NCBI GenBank assembly: GCA_903844635.1
Contig: CAIMUF010000081.1
Location: forward strand, 1-64,000
Origin: an uncultured Sulfuricurvum sp.
GTDB lineage: Bacteria > Campylobacterota > Campylobacteria > Campylobacterales > Sulfurimonadaceae
Direction: 5' to 3'
DNA length: 64,000 bases
The notes beneath the pieces are model-generated. The model made no database searches. It was not told where the DNA came from and saw only the letters and a program-made list of their open reading frames with translations. This document shows positions 20,129-29,715 of the stretch, in pieces. Position numbers and translations under genes: made by a program. Positions within the stretch are counted from its first letter, which is position 1. Every line of letters begins with the position of its first letter.

Positions 20129-21296
20129 AGCTCTTTATATTGACCAAGAGGCATTAAGCGCACTTACCCTTCTAAAATCGGGAATGCTCTCTCCTGTCAC
20201 ACAACTCATGAATGCACAGCAATGCATGGAAGTACTTCAAAGTGGACTTTTCAATGGAACAACGTTTCCATTCCCACTCATTCTTTCGCCCAATGGTAAG
20301 ACCAATGAAACTATTTTACTCAGTACCAAAAAAGGAGAAATTCTCAATTTGGTTTGTGAGAATGCAATCGTTGGGGAGATATGTGTTGATGAAGTTTTTC
20401 CTATCAACCCTATTGAGCGCCTAAAACAAATTTACGGCACTGAAGACCTTGCTCATCCTGGCGTAAGTGCCACCTACAAACGACTAGGAAAATATGCTCT
20501 TTGCGGAGAATATTCGATTGACCTCTCCCCTATCGAAGCAATCCAATCAAAGATCACAAAAGCTCAAGAACAAATTTCGGCTAAACACACAACGGCTATT
20601 TTCATGGCAGCCAATCCTCTCCACCGTGCCCATGAGCGGCTTATTCGTCAAAGCTTGGATCGAAGTGATTTAGTCGTTATATTTTTATTCAAACCTTACG
20701 CAAGCAGTGATCTTACTTATGAACTTCGTCATGAAGTACTCGAATTTTTCATCACTAATTATCTTCCTCAAGGTCGAGTCATTGTTGTTCCACTGGAAAA
20801 TAGCTATATCTTTGCAGGAAGTAATGAAGTAATTCTTGATGCTATTGTTGCTAAAAATTACGGGTGCGATCGCCTTATGATTGGTCAAAATCATGCAGGT
20901 ATCGGTATGTATTATGATAGAAATGCGAATAAATCTGTTGTTGATCGTCTAGTCGGTATTAACATTGAGGTGTGTATCGCCAGTGAATACGTTTATTGTA
21001 ACCTGTGTAAAACACTTGTCAGCATACAAACTTGTCCACATGGGCATCATCACCATATTTCTTACAATTCCGAATCCATTTTGGAGCTTATGAAACAAGG
21101 ACTTCTCCCCCCGGCCGTCTTGGTTCGAAAAGAAATTTCTTCCCTTATCGTCTCAACGCTTCATCCAAATCGATTTAAAAATCTAGCCAAGCTTTATTAT
21201 GACATTATGCCAACAAATGGACTGCTTGAAGAACATAGCGAAAAAGATTTTTATGTCGAATTGATGAATCTTTACCAAACTACTTCTCTAACCTAG
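20106..21296 (+). CDS. sat: Sulfate adenylyltransferase (ATP sulfurylase)
   Basis: FMAANPLHRAHERLIRQ (HxxH-type NTP motif) and Cys/His metal site YCNLCKTLVSIQTCPHGHHHH. Confidence 0.9.
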   Translation: MASSRKNRALYIDQEALSALTLLKSGMLSPVTQLMNAQQCMEVLQSGLFNGTTFPFPLILSPNGKTNETILLSTKKGEILNLVCENAIVGEICVDEVFPINPIERLKQIYGTEDLAHPGVSATYKRLGKYALCGEYSIDLSPIEAIQSKITKAQEQISAKHTTAIFMAANPLHRAHERLIRQSLDRSDLVVIFLFKPYASSDLTYELRHEVLEFFITNYLPQGRVIVVPLENSYIFAGSNEVILDAIVAKNYGCDRLMIGQNHAGIGMYYDRNANKSVVDRLVGINIEVCIASEYVYCNLCKTLVSIQTCPHGHHHHISYNSESILELMKQGLLPPAVLVRKEISSLIVSTLHPNRFKNLAKLYYDIMPTNGLLEEHSEKDFYVELMNLYQTTSLT

Positions 21297-21304
21297 GAAC
21301 GATT

Positions 21305-21817
21305 ATGAAACTAAACTGGCTTTTTCTCACCCTCTTCAAAAGTGGTCATGCACCCAAAGCTCCCGGAACCGTAGGAACACTGGTCTCGCTACCTTTGGGT
21401 GTTGCTATTTTGATGTTTTTTGGATCACAGACTCTTTTTATGTTTTCAGTTTTAATCACCCTTATTGCAATAAAAGCGATTGATAAACACGAAGCTTCTT
21501 GTGAAACTCATGATGATTCACGTATTGTCATCGATGAGCTTGTTGGGATGTGGATTGCCCTTGCTATTGCTCCTGGAATAGCGTTTGGTATGGGAGACTT
21601 AGGCGATTTTAATAATGGAATAGCCATTCAAATTGTATTGAGCTTTATTTTCTTTCGGATTTATGATATCAAAAAGCCCTCTCTTATTGGACGAATTGAT
21701 CGTGAAACCAAAGGGGGATTGGGAGTGATGGGCGATGATGTACTCGCAGGATTTGCAGCAGGAATTACAACTGCATTGGTGTGGCAAGGGATTTTAAAAA
21801 TACAAACGATGATGTAA
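21305..21817 (+). CDS. pgpA: Phosphatidylglycerophosphatase A
   Basis: FKSGHAPKAPGTVGTLVSLPLG ... DDSRIVIDELVGMW. Confidence 0.92.
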   Translation: MKLNWLFLTLFKSGHAPKAPGTVGTLVSLPLGVAILMFFGSQTLFMFSVLITLIAIKAIDKHEASCETHDDSRIVIDELVGMWIALAIAPGIAFGMGDLGDFNNGIAIQIVLSFIFFRIYDIKKPSLIGRIDRETKGGLGVMGDDVLAGFAAGITTALVWQGILKIQTMM

Positions 21818-22318
21818 TTACATCATCATAGGCTCATCTGTTGGTTCTATCTCTTCAAAATCTTCAATAATCTGATCCAACATTCTTTGCGTTTTTTTGA
21901 TTTTAGCTATATTGGCATCAAAAATTGCTTTTGATGCAGGAAATGCTTCGGAAAGTTCCGTGTAAATCAAAATACGCCCTCCAAAATGACGATTAAACTC
22001 ATTAAATGCCTCTTGCAGATACGAACGTCGTGTTGTATGGCGAAACAGTGCACGAATCATTTTTTTACGCTCTTTGATTGGGATCGATTCATCGATTGCT
22101 TCCGCAACACGTTTAATATCCATACGAGAAAAATAAACACCGCTATGATAAGGAGCAAGAAGCTTATCCCCTAGCTCATCCACAAAACCAGGAACGTATT
22201 CCTCAGCTTCTTCTTCACTTTTTTCATCACTGGATGGCTCACAACTTCCGCTCTCACATTTACCTCGTACAAACTGGTCAAACTCAGCTTTTAAATCACT
22301 AAAATCCGTTTTAATCAT
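21818..22318 (-). CDS. Hypothetical protein (166 aa), last gene of the molybdoenzyme accessory operon
   Basis: Good ORF overlapping the upstream gene by 8 bp; no family recognised; Met-rich C-terminus. Confidence 0.7.
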   Translation of the reverse strand: MIKTDFSDLKAEFDQFVRGKCESGSCEPSSDEKSEEEAEEYVPGFVDELGDKLLAPYHSGVYFSRMDIKRVAEAIDESIPIKERKKMIRALFRHTTRRSYLQEAFNEFNRHFGGRILIYTELSEAFPASKAIFDANIAKIKKTQRMLDQIIEDFEEIEPTDEPMMM

Positions 22319-22757
22319 TCTTTTCTCCTGTAGTTAATTCATAAAAATAGTGGCACATTGAGTTCAGTGCAATATCATCTTCAAACTCTGCGCTGTCTGC
22401 AAATTTTTCTAAAGCAAGTGGCATAATAAGCTCACCGATAAGTTCACCTTCGACAATACGTATAAAATCACAATATCCATGATCTTGTGCCAGATTAGAG
22501 GCTCTGTCCAATAAAGCAAATGCTTCCTCTTGGTACTCCGACGAAATCACGGCACCGGAAAGTTTTGAACTGCGCATTTGCGAAATGGTAAATGCCACAT
22601 CATCAGGACGAATATTCATCGGGATTGCCATAGCATTTATGCCGTTGCCTTTAAACAATTTATTGACCGTAACGGAAAAACGATTGCTGTGTGCATTTTC
22701 TGCAATAAATCCATAAAGCAATGTTGCTGCTGTAATTGAATTATCATTGTTCATCAT
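22311..22757 (-). CDS. Small protein resembling a stand-alone shikimate dehydrogenase N-terminal (substrate-binding) domain
   Basis: LYGFIAENAHSNRFSVTVNKLFKGNGINAMAIPMNIRPDDVAFTISQMRSSKLSGAVISSEYQEEAFALLDRAS aligns by eye with the AroE pattern (G.I.. HS.SP..HN..F...g....Y..f.v...dl...v..lr.lg..G.nVTiP.K...l..lD). No Rossmann domain. Confidence 0.6.
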   Translation of the reverse strand: MMNNDNSITAATLLYGFIAENAHSNRFSVTVNKLFKGNGINAMAIPMNIRPDDVAFTISQMRSSKLSGAVISSEYQEEAFALLDRASNLAQDHGYCDFIRIVEGELIGELIMPLALEKFADSAEFEDDIALNSMCHYFYELTTGEKND

Positions 22758-23855
22758 TTATTCAAGCCCCCATAATTCTTTTGCTTCTTCATCTTCTAAA
22801 CGGCAACGACGGCATATTCTATCCCCAATACTGGAACTAAAGAGTACATCGCACTCATCACACCGTCGCACTCTGAAAGTTACAAGATTCTGCACCGTTG
22901 GCTTGTACCATTCTGCTAAATTGTAAGATTCTGAAAGGGTAATTGCCTTTGGTTCGCAAACATCGTGGCACAAATGGCATTTAATACACAAAAATGGATC
23001 AAAATCAATTTTAGAATTACGAACATCAGATGTTAAAGCCCCTGTCGGACAAGTTCTATAACACATTTCACATGCTGTACACAGAGTCTCATCCATTAGT
23101 TTCTGAGACGTAAACGATATTTTTGACCCATCTACAACATGAAGAATTGAAGGAGTTGGCAAGCGCTTGATAGCGGTAAAAAAAAGTTTACGACGATCAG
23201 TAATTTTTTTTGTTCTCAACTCTTTAGTATGCGAACTGTCGGTTGAATACTCTACAAACTCATCCGTCGTTTTCTGAATCTCTTTTTCAAAATCTCCTCG
23301 AATTTTACCCAATCCACGAAGATGAAACGTCTTGAAGAAATCTCTTCTCTCAACGATCACTTCATTTTCACCCAAATCACTGTATCCAACATCCGAGCAT
23401 TCTACTCTAAACTCTGATTCAATCGCTTCGAGCAGATAGTTGGTATTCTCAAGAGTACTAGCTAGTGTCGCTAATACATTCGTTCCAATCTCACATTGTG
23501 CACAGTGACCCGTATCTAAAACAACACCATGTTTCATTTGAGCAAATGAAATAAGCTGTTCATGACTCAAAGCCGCGACACAAGGGACATTTTTTTGACA
23601 TGAAATTAGATTATCTTCATCGGAAGCAAATGCAAAGAAAAAGTCAGTTGAACTGAAATCATCCAAATTCAACGCCTCAATAGGACACACTGCAACGCAT
23701 CCCGCACAACCAACACATTGCGCCTGATTGATAGAGGGAAGGCGTCCTGTAATAGTAATAGCACTGACAGGACACACATCAACACAATGAGTACAAATCG
23801 AATTGACACTCAATGCTCGAACGCATCTGCTGGGAGAGAGGATTAAAAGACTCAT
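22758..23855 (-). CDS. Polyferredoxin (four 4Fe-4S motifs) with C-terminal zinc-ribbon-like CxxC/CxxC
   Basis: CTHCVDVCP, CVGCAGCVAVCP, CTACEMCYRTCP, CIKCHLCHDVCE, then CDEC...CRRC. Confidence 0.85.
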   Translation of the reverse strand: MSLLILSPSRCVRALSVNSICTHCVDVCPVSAITITGRLPSINQAQCVGCAGCVAVCPIEALNLDDFSSTDFFFAFASDEDNLISCQKNVPCVAALSHEQLISFAQMKHGVVLDTGHCAQCEIGTNVLATLASTLENTNYLLEAIESEFRVECSDVGYSDLGENEVIVERRDFFKTFHLRGLGKIRGDFEKEIQKTTDEFVEYSTDSSHTKELRTKKITDRRKLFFTAIKRLPTPSILHVVDGSKISFTSQKLMDETLCTACEMCYRTCPTGALTSDVRNSKIDFDPFLCIKCHLCHDVCEPKAITLSESYNLAEWYKPTVQNLVTFRVRRCDECDVLFSSSIGDRICRRCRLEDEEAKELWGLE

Positions 23856-24475
23856 GAAACTTTGGAAACTACTGCGGTTAAGGTTTCATTATCAGAGAGA
23901 ATAAATTCCAATGCCGTTTCAGCAGCATCGTAATACAAAGGGGTTCTGGATTCATATTTCATATTGATGAGATACATCGGTGCCCATTGAAGTAAATGAG
24001 TATTTAAAAAACGATGCTGTACCTCTTGAAGATCACGAACCGCCTCTGAATCGTTTTCTTCCATCGCTTTTTTTTGTGCATCACAAAGATGATGCATAAA
24101 TTCATATTGGATTCCAATATGGTCTGCTGAAACAACACGGGCGATTTCATAATCAACCATAAAATCATATGCACTGTAAATATCAGTGACAGGATTTGCC
24201 CCGCCCGTTTCAATCATTTGGTCCGATCGTGTATAAAAAGTCTCATACGGGACAAGATGTAAAATCGAAAGATTGGTAAAATCCGGATTAAGATATTCTT
24301 CTAAAAGTTTAGAATTACTTACGCTTGTACGTTGTTCCCATTCATTCCAATGAGGAAAAAATTCTAATACTGTCAGATCAGTTTTAAGCGTCTCCAAAAG
24401 TTCACTGTCCAATTCTTGGAGAAGTATTCGAGAAAGAAGTGCATATATATTGCTTCGTGCAATGATCTCATCCAT
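23852..24475 (-). CDS. TorD/DmsD-family molybdoenzyme chaperone
   Basis: MDEIIARSNIYALLSRILLQELD...LHLVPYETFY; position next to the molybdoenzyme; 4-bp overlap with the next gene. Confidence 0.85.
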   Translation of the reverse strand: MDEIIARSNIYALLSRILLQELDSELLETLKTDLTVLEFFPHWNEWEQRTSVSNSKLLEEYLNPDFTNLSILHLVPYETFYTRSDQMIETGGANPVTDIYSAYDFMVDYEIARVVSADHIGIQYEFMHHLCDAQKKAMEENDSEAVRDLQEVQHRFLNTHLLQWAPMYLINMKYESRTPLYYDAAETALEFILSDNETLTAVVSKVS

Positions 24476-24516
24476 AACGGTTTGGCCTTTTAATAGTGAT
24501 TGTAGGATTGTAACCA

Positions 24517-24536
24517 AAAGGGCTGAAAAGCCCTTT
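24517..24536. terminator. Hairpin AAAGGGCT-GAAA-AGCCCTTT between the molybdoenzyme and torD genes
   Basis: 8-bp perfect stem with a 4-nt loop; a second weaker stem TCCCTT/AAGGGGA lies at about 24542-24559. Confidence 0.6.
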
Positions 24537-24569
24537 AGAAGTCCCTTTTAGCAAGGGGAAGAAAGGTTG

Positions 24570-27500
24570 TTATGCCTTAATATTCACATCATATGATGCT
24601 GGGTCAAGCTTGACCCATGGACGGAAGATATGACGAGGACGTCGAAGCTTGGAATTAGAATCCAATCCGCGTGAAAGTTTATCTCTCCATGCTTGGTAAA
24701 CTTTGAGATTGTTGTCATAATTGACAAAAATATCTCCAATTTTATCTCCTGGCTGTGCCAGTTCAACAAGAACTTTATGGTGCCAACAGTGCATTCCTGA
24801 TACAGGGTCAGGATGAGGAGCCGCCACAGCATTTTGCCATGAACCGCTTAGTCCATCCCACCATACATTTTCAGAATCTCGGTTATATTCAGCAAAACGT
24901 TCTGCTTTAAACCCTTTGATTCCTTCAACATATTTGAGCTTACCTACTTTACCATCCATCTGGATTTCAGCTACCGGTACTCCAAAACTGTTAATTCCAC
25001 TTGTACCACTGTAATCATCGATAATACTTTGACCACCCGCTTTACCTACATTTGCCGGTGATTCTTTGAGAAACTCTTTGTTACTCAAATCACGAGGTGC
25101 TGCACCAGGTGCTACCTTACCGTCACTGACTCCATTAGGAATCGTAACATGATTAGTAAGCTTCCAACGTCCGCCATGATGTGAACACGCAAGTGTTCCA
25201 GGAAGAACACCCTCCGTTGGAACTGCCATCGCTACGAAATGTCCACTCTCTAAGCCTGAAACAGTATCAACAATTTTTACACGAATTGCATCACCGCGTT
25301 TTATACTAAGACGTTTTGCATCTCCCGTACTGATCCAAATTGGATCATGGTTCTGGCTAATTTCCATCAAATGTTTGGAGTTCGCCGAACGAGTATGAAT
25401 ATTATACGGTAAACGGAAAACCGTATTAAGAGCAAACGAATTTTCCTCTTTCATATAGATATGATTAACATGAGAAACGATATGAACCATATCTTCTTTC
25501 TCTTTATCATTACGTGGATAAATTGGCATACCATATTCTGGCCATTTCCAATCTTTTGCTACCCACTGTGTATAAACATCAAGTTTACGTGTTGGAGTAG
25601 TAAAACCTTGTAATTTTTTACCATCGATTTCAATCCCGATTTTTTTCGATTTGCCTTTATCATCATTGGCACTGATAATACCCAAACTATCCACACTAAC
25701 CGAACCTGCATCGTATTTGTGTTCATACGATTCAATTTTGCCCTCTTCAACTTTTAGCTCACGTTCTTGTACATTGTAAATTTTATCTTCTTCGAGCCAT
25801 ACACCATGATCTCTCATATACGAATAAACCGGAAATTCTTCTTTTGTATAGCGTTCATCATTCATAACTGTTTCATGAAGCTTAGGAAGGTTATCTCCAA
25901 ACGCTGCATCGTACCATTCTGGAATGGTAACCGCTTTACCTGGATGACGTTTACTCTCCCACATTTTCTTGATATTCAAACTTCCATCAGGATCAATGTA
26001 ATCCGTACACAATTGGAACCAGAACTCATTCTCTTCCCACACTTCACCAAGACCTGCTTTGATGTGTGCTTCAAGAGTTGCTCGATTTGGATTTTTTGGT
26101 TTCCAACCCGATTTTTCAAGTGCTACACGCAATACCGGCTGACGAAAAGTTGTCCATCGTGCAGGAATTGTTGCTTCTGAGTGCTGATCGTGGCGCTCAC
26201 CCGCAAGCCCAACAGGTAGGACATAGTCCATATACCAATTAGTTTCTGACCAAACCGGAGAGAGGTTAAAGGTAAGTTCCATAAGTTCTTCGTTTTTAAG
26301 TACTTCAATCCAACGGAAACCATCTGGATTGATCCAAACTGGATTGTACATACGAGGAGCATACACTGCCAATTTACTTGGCACTTGTAATCCTCGATCA
26401 TTCCATTTTTTCTGCCACTCTTTATCACTTAACAAGTGTGGAAGAAGATAGGAAAGCTCGTACGTAGTAAGAGGCCATTCAGGTGGCCATGTCAACTCAT
26501 TCCACGCTTTAACTGCAGGAACATCAGCCCCACTTTTACCTTGTCCAACGGTAGCACTTCCACCTTTACCGCCCACTGAAATATCATGAGAGTGATAAAA
26601 CCCGGTTCCACCGACATTACCGATAGCACCGCGTAAACCAGTTACAAAGAACACCGCTTTACCAATCATCCATCCACCACGGTTACCCGCAGCAGCAGCA
26701 CGCCAAACGTATGTAGAGATAGCATCTTCTGCCCAAATAAACATCTCATAAAGTTTTTCAAGTTTGTAGGCTGGAATATGAGTCTCTTTTACAGCAAATT
26801 CCAGAGTATAGGGAGCATACATATCTTTTAAAAGCTCTAAATAACTTTCAAAATCACGCCCTTCAGGAAGTTTGGGGACATACCCCTTTTCTACCATATA
26901 ATTGAGATAATCACTATCGTTCATCAAGGTATCCCAGTTAAACCAACGCTTAACAAAGGCTTTGTTTACGAGATTATCACTCAAAATTCGGCTTGCCAAA
27001 TGAAGGTAGATTACCGTTTCAGTACCTGGCCATGGTGCGAGCCATAAATCCGCAATACCTGCCGAATTCGAAAGGCGTGGATCCATAACGACCATTTTCG
27101 CACCCTTCTTACGAGCATCAGCAATATATGCCGCAGCTTGCGCAAAATAGTGCCCTGCATCCGCTGCGTGTGATGAGTTAAGGAAAATGAGTTTTGCATT
27201 CCCCCAGTCAGGACTTGTACGGTCATCATTCACAAATTGAATCGTCGGGGTACGACCGTTTGCCGAACAAATATTTGTATGTGAGTTATACGAATCTAGA
27301 CCTAAGCTTTCCCAAACTTTAGGAACAAAGCCATTTTCATTCGGACGACCAACATGGTACATAACCGATTTTTTAGAGAGTTCATCCCCTTTACGAATCG
27401 TGTCACCCATCTTTTTACCGATAGTGGTCATCGCTTCATCCCATGTCGTACGTATCCATTTTCCTTCTCCGCGTTTTGAACCCGGAGCACGCTTAAGGGG

Positions 27501-27965
27501 GAATGGAATACGGTCAGGATCGTACATTTGTGACTGAACGGCATACCCTTTGGCACAGTTACGTCCACGTGAACCTGGATGCAATGGATTACCCATGTAC
27601 TTTTTGACCGTCATTGTTTTTTTGTCAACCCATGCTGTCAATCCGCATGACGCTTCACAGTTGGAACAGGCTGTTGGAATAACCATATAGTCATTTACTT
27701 TAATACCGTCTGGATTCTCTTCACTTTGGACACCGTGACGACCGATACCGCCACGCTTCCAGTCTGTACCGTCAAGCTCTTGGAAATTATCCCATTGATC
27801 CAGTGGAGGATAAAATGAAAGCGTATCTGGAGTGTTTGTAAACTTGCTGTTCTCTACAGACTCAGCAGCTGCATCGGTTGTAAATACGCCCTTTGCAATA
27901 GCAGCGCCTGCTACGGTAAACGCTGCACCTTTTAAAAATGTTCTTCTGCTTTCTAAATACATCAT
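24570..27965 (-). CDS. Molybdopterin oxidoreductase, DMSO-reductase family catalytic subunit (Psr/Sre/Soe-like), Tat-exported
   Basis: Tat motif SRRTFLKGAAF; 4Fe-4S motif CSNCEASC...RNCAKG; candidate Mo-ligand region TNICSANGR; 1131 aa. Confidence 0.92.
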   Translation of the reverse strand: MMYLESRRTFLKGAAFTVAGAAIAKGVFTTDAAAESVENSKFTNTPDTLSFYPPLDQWDNFQELDGTDWKRGGIGRHGVQSEENPDGIKVNDYMVIPTACSNCEASCGLTAWVDKKTMTVKKYMGNPLHPGSRGRNCAKGYAVQSQMYDPDRIPFPLKRAPGSKRGEGKWIRTTWDEAMTTIGKKMGDTIRKGDELSKKSVMYHVGRPNENGFVPKVWESLGLDSYNSHTNICSANGRTPTIQFVNDDRTSPDWGNAKLIFLNSSHAADAGHYFAQAAAYIADARKKGAKMVVMDPRLSNSAGIADLWLAPWPGTETVIYLHLASRILSDNLVNKAFVKRWFNWDTLMNDSDYLNYMVEKGYVPKLPEGRDFESYLELLKDMYAPYTLEFAVKETHIPAYKLEKLYEMFIWAEDAISTYVWRAAAAGNRGGWMIGKAVFFVTGLRGAIGNVGGTGFYHSHDISVGGKGGSATVGQGKSGADVPAVKAWNELTWPPEWPLTTYELSYLLPHLLSDKEWQKKWNDRGLQVPSKLAVYAPRMYNPVWINPDGFRWIEVLKNEELMELTFNLSPVWSETNWYMDYVLPVGLAGERHDQHSEATIPARWTTFRQPVLRVALEKSGWKPKNPNRATLEAHIKAGLGEVWEENEFWFQLCTDYIDPDGSLNIKKMWESKRHPGKAVTIPEWYDAAFGDNLPKLHETVMNDERYTKEEFPVYSYMRDHGVWLEEDKIYNVQERELKVEEGKIESYEHKYDAGSVSVDSLGIISANDDKGKSKKIGIEIDGKKLQGFTTPTRKLDVYTQWVAKDWKWPEYGMPIYPRNDKEKEDMVHIVSHVNHIYMKEENSFALNTVFRLPYNIHTRSANSKHLMEISQNHDPIWISTGDAKRLSIKRGDAIRVKIVDTVSGLESGHFVAMAVPTEGVLPGTLACSHHGGRWKLTNHVTIPNGVSDGKVAPGAAPRDLSNKEFLKESPANVGKAGGQSIIDDYSGTSGINSFGVPVAEIQMDGKVGKLKYVEGIKGFKAERFAEYNRDSENVWWDGLSGSWQNAVAAPHPDPVSGMHCWHHKVLVELAQPGDKIGDIFVNYDNNLKVYQAWRDKLSRGLDSNSKLRRPRHIFRPWVKLDPASYDVNIKA

Positions 27966-27973
27966 TTACCTCT

Positions 27974-28873
27974 TTAGCTCATATTTAACAATTGTGGGAT
28001 AACAAGCCAAACGTGTTTAGCTACCCATAAACCGACCAATGCTGATACAGCAGCGATCTTCAACAAATAATACGACTCTTTCTTAATACTCAAACAGACA
28101 AGAACCATTGGGACAATAAACGCCATGATTTGTCCAATCCAGAACATAGCCGTATACTCTCCGCCTTTAATAAACTCTAAGGTAGCTGCTACCTCTTCTG
28201 CTTTCATTCCGCCGAAAATATATTCCGCCATATAAAGAATAAATGCTGAAAATGCACTCAGTCCTAAAATAATTCCAAGATCTTTTTTGATTGAATCAGA
28301 AAATTTATTTCCGCCTAACAAAATCATTGTTGCAGAACCGGCTAACAACGCTGCCAAAATCATTTGTGCTGATTCCGTTGGCATTTGCCACAACTCACGT
28401 GCTGTCGATTCAGCCATAAGCCCCGCGGTGTACAATGTAACTGGGATACCTAATAAAACAGTCCATCCCAAAAATTTATCGTACATTGCTTCATCTTTTT
28501 TCAAGTAAATAGCATATGCCATAGCGAAAAGAAGACCAACAAAACCAGTTGCCATCCATGCACCAATCGTAATTGCTGATGTCAAATGAGGATAAAAAAA
28601 GATATGCCAAAAACGGAACATCTGATGTAGATCAATGACCGTAAAAAATAAAAATAAGTGAATAAATACAATTGAAATAGCTACCACTGGTAAACGGATA
28701 AAACCTGTCTCATTCGGATATTTTTTCAATAAGAAAAAGCCAAGGAAAATAATACCGGTACCGATACTTTTAGCCCACATATTCATCGTAATAATCCAAC
28801 CCCAGACAATTCCCGGAAGAGGAACGTCAAGAACGACTATCGCATTCGTTGCTGCAATTGCTTCGTGTACCAT
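27974..28873 (-). CDS. NrfD/PsrC-family membrane subunit
   Basis: 8-TM-like hydrophobic protein starting ...VPLPGIVWGWIITMNMWAKSIGTGIIFLGF; gene order FeS-NrfD-Mo. Confidence 0.9.
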   Translation of the reverse strand: MVHEAIAATNAIVVLDVPLPGIVWGWIITMNMWAKSIGTGIIFLGFFLLKKYPNETGFIRLPVVAISIVFIHLFLFFTVIDLHQMFRFWHIFFYPHLTSAITIGAWMATGFVGLLFAMAYAIYLKKDEAMYDKFLGWTVLLGIPVTLYTAGLMAESTARELWQMPTESAQMILAALLAGSATMILLGGNKFSDSIKKDLGIILGLSAFSAFILYMAEYIFGGMKAEEVAATLEFIKGGEYTAMFWIGQIMAFIVPMVLVCLSIKKESYYLLKIAAVSALVGLWVAKHVWLVIPQLLNMS

Positions 28874-29511
28874 TAGTGGTGCCCTCCTAAAGGGAGATGA
28901 GTAAGTTTATTAAAGAGGTTATGTCCCTCTCCACGGAATGATGCCAATGGATTTAACTGAACATTTCCACCACCAACATAGAAATGGTGAGGATCGGTTC
29001 CTTTTTCCGGTTTACGCACTTGTACATTGCCTTGATGTTGCTGGATATATTTGCTGATATTCGACAATGGATCATCTAAATCTCCAAATATATTCGCTTC
29101 AACCGGACATGCTACAACACATGATGGCATCATAGAACTTGCAATACGGTGGGCACAATAGGTACATTTGTCCGCAGTTTGTGTTTGTGGATCAATATAA
29201 ATTGCACCATATGGACATGCCATAACACATCCAGCACACCCGATACATCGATCTTTATCAATATTAACAATGCCATTCTCAAGATAGTGTAGTGCACTAA
29301 CTGGACAAATTCGCTCACACGGTGCATTCGCACAGTGATTACAACGAAGCGGAGTAAACGTCCGTCTTGTCTCAGGGAACGATCCCACATCAACATATTT
29401 TACACGAAGACGCCATGTACTCAGTGGAACTTCATTTTCCACTTTACATGCAATCTCACAGCCCTTACAACCCATACAAAGGTGAAGGTCTACCAAGAAA
29501 CCTAACTGCAT
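28873..29511 (-). CDS. 4Fe-4S ferredoxin electron-transfer subunit (PsrB/DmsB type)
   Basis: MQLGFLVDLHLCMGCKGCEIACK; CIGCAGCVMACPYGAIY; start trimmed to the Met at 29511 preceded by AAGGAGA. Confidence 0.92.
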   Translation of the reverse strand: MQLGFLVDLHLCMGCKGCEIACKVENEVPLSTWRLRVKYVDVGSFPETRRTFTPLRCNHCANAPCERICPVSALHYLENGIVNIDKDRCIGCAGCVMACPYGAIYIDPQTQTADKCTYCAHRIASSMMPSCVVACPVEANIFGDLDDPLSNISKYIQQHQGNVQVRKPEKGTDPHHFYVGGGNVQLNPLASFRGEGHNLFNKLTHLPLGGHH

Positions 29512-29715
29512 ATATTCTCCTTGAATTCCTATTGCGTAATACAATAATAATTATCTATTGTCATTATAATAGGCTTATAATGGCATTTCTGCTAAGTTGA
29601 TATTAGCTAAATAAGGTTTAACCGAAACTAAAAGGAAACCAATTTTTGAGATAACTTTTTGATATGTAACCGATTGGTAATTTTCCCGCGAAGGGGATGG
29701 GAAAGAATAAAAAAG

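Noticed and set aside
24004-24213. Minus-strand 69-aa ORF inside torD
   Set aside because: Frame-shifted shadow of the TorD reading frame.
25767-26180. 137-aa ORF antisense to the molybdoenzyme catalytic subunit
   Set aside because: Antisense shadow; composition rich in aromatic/Cys/Ser typical of reverse-frame artefacts.
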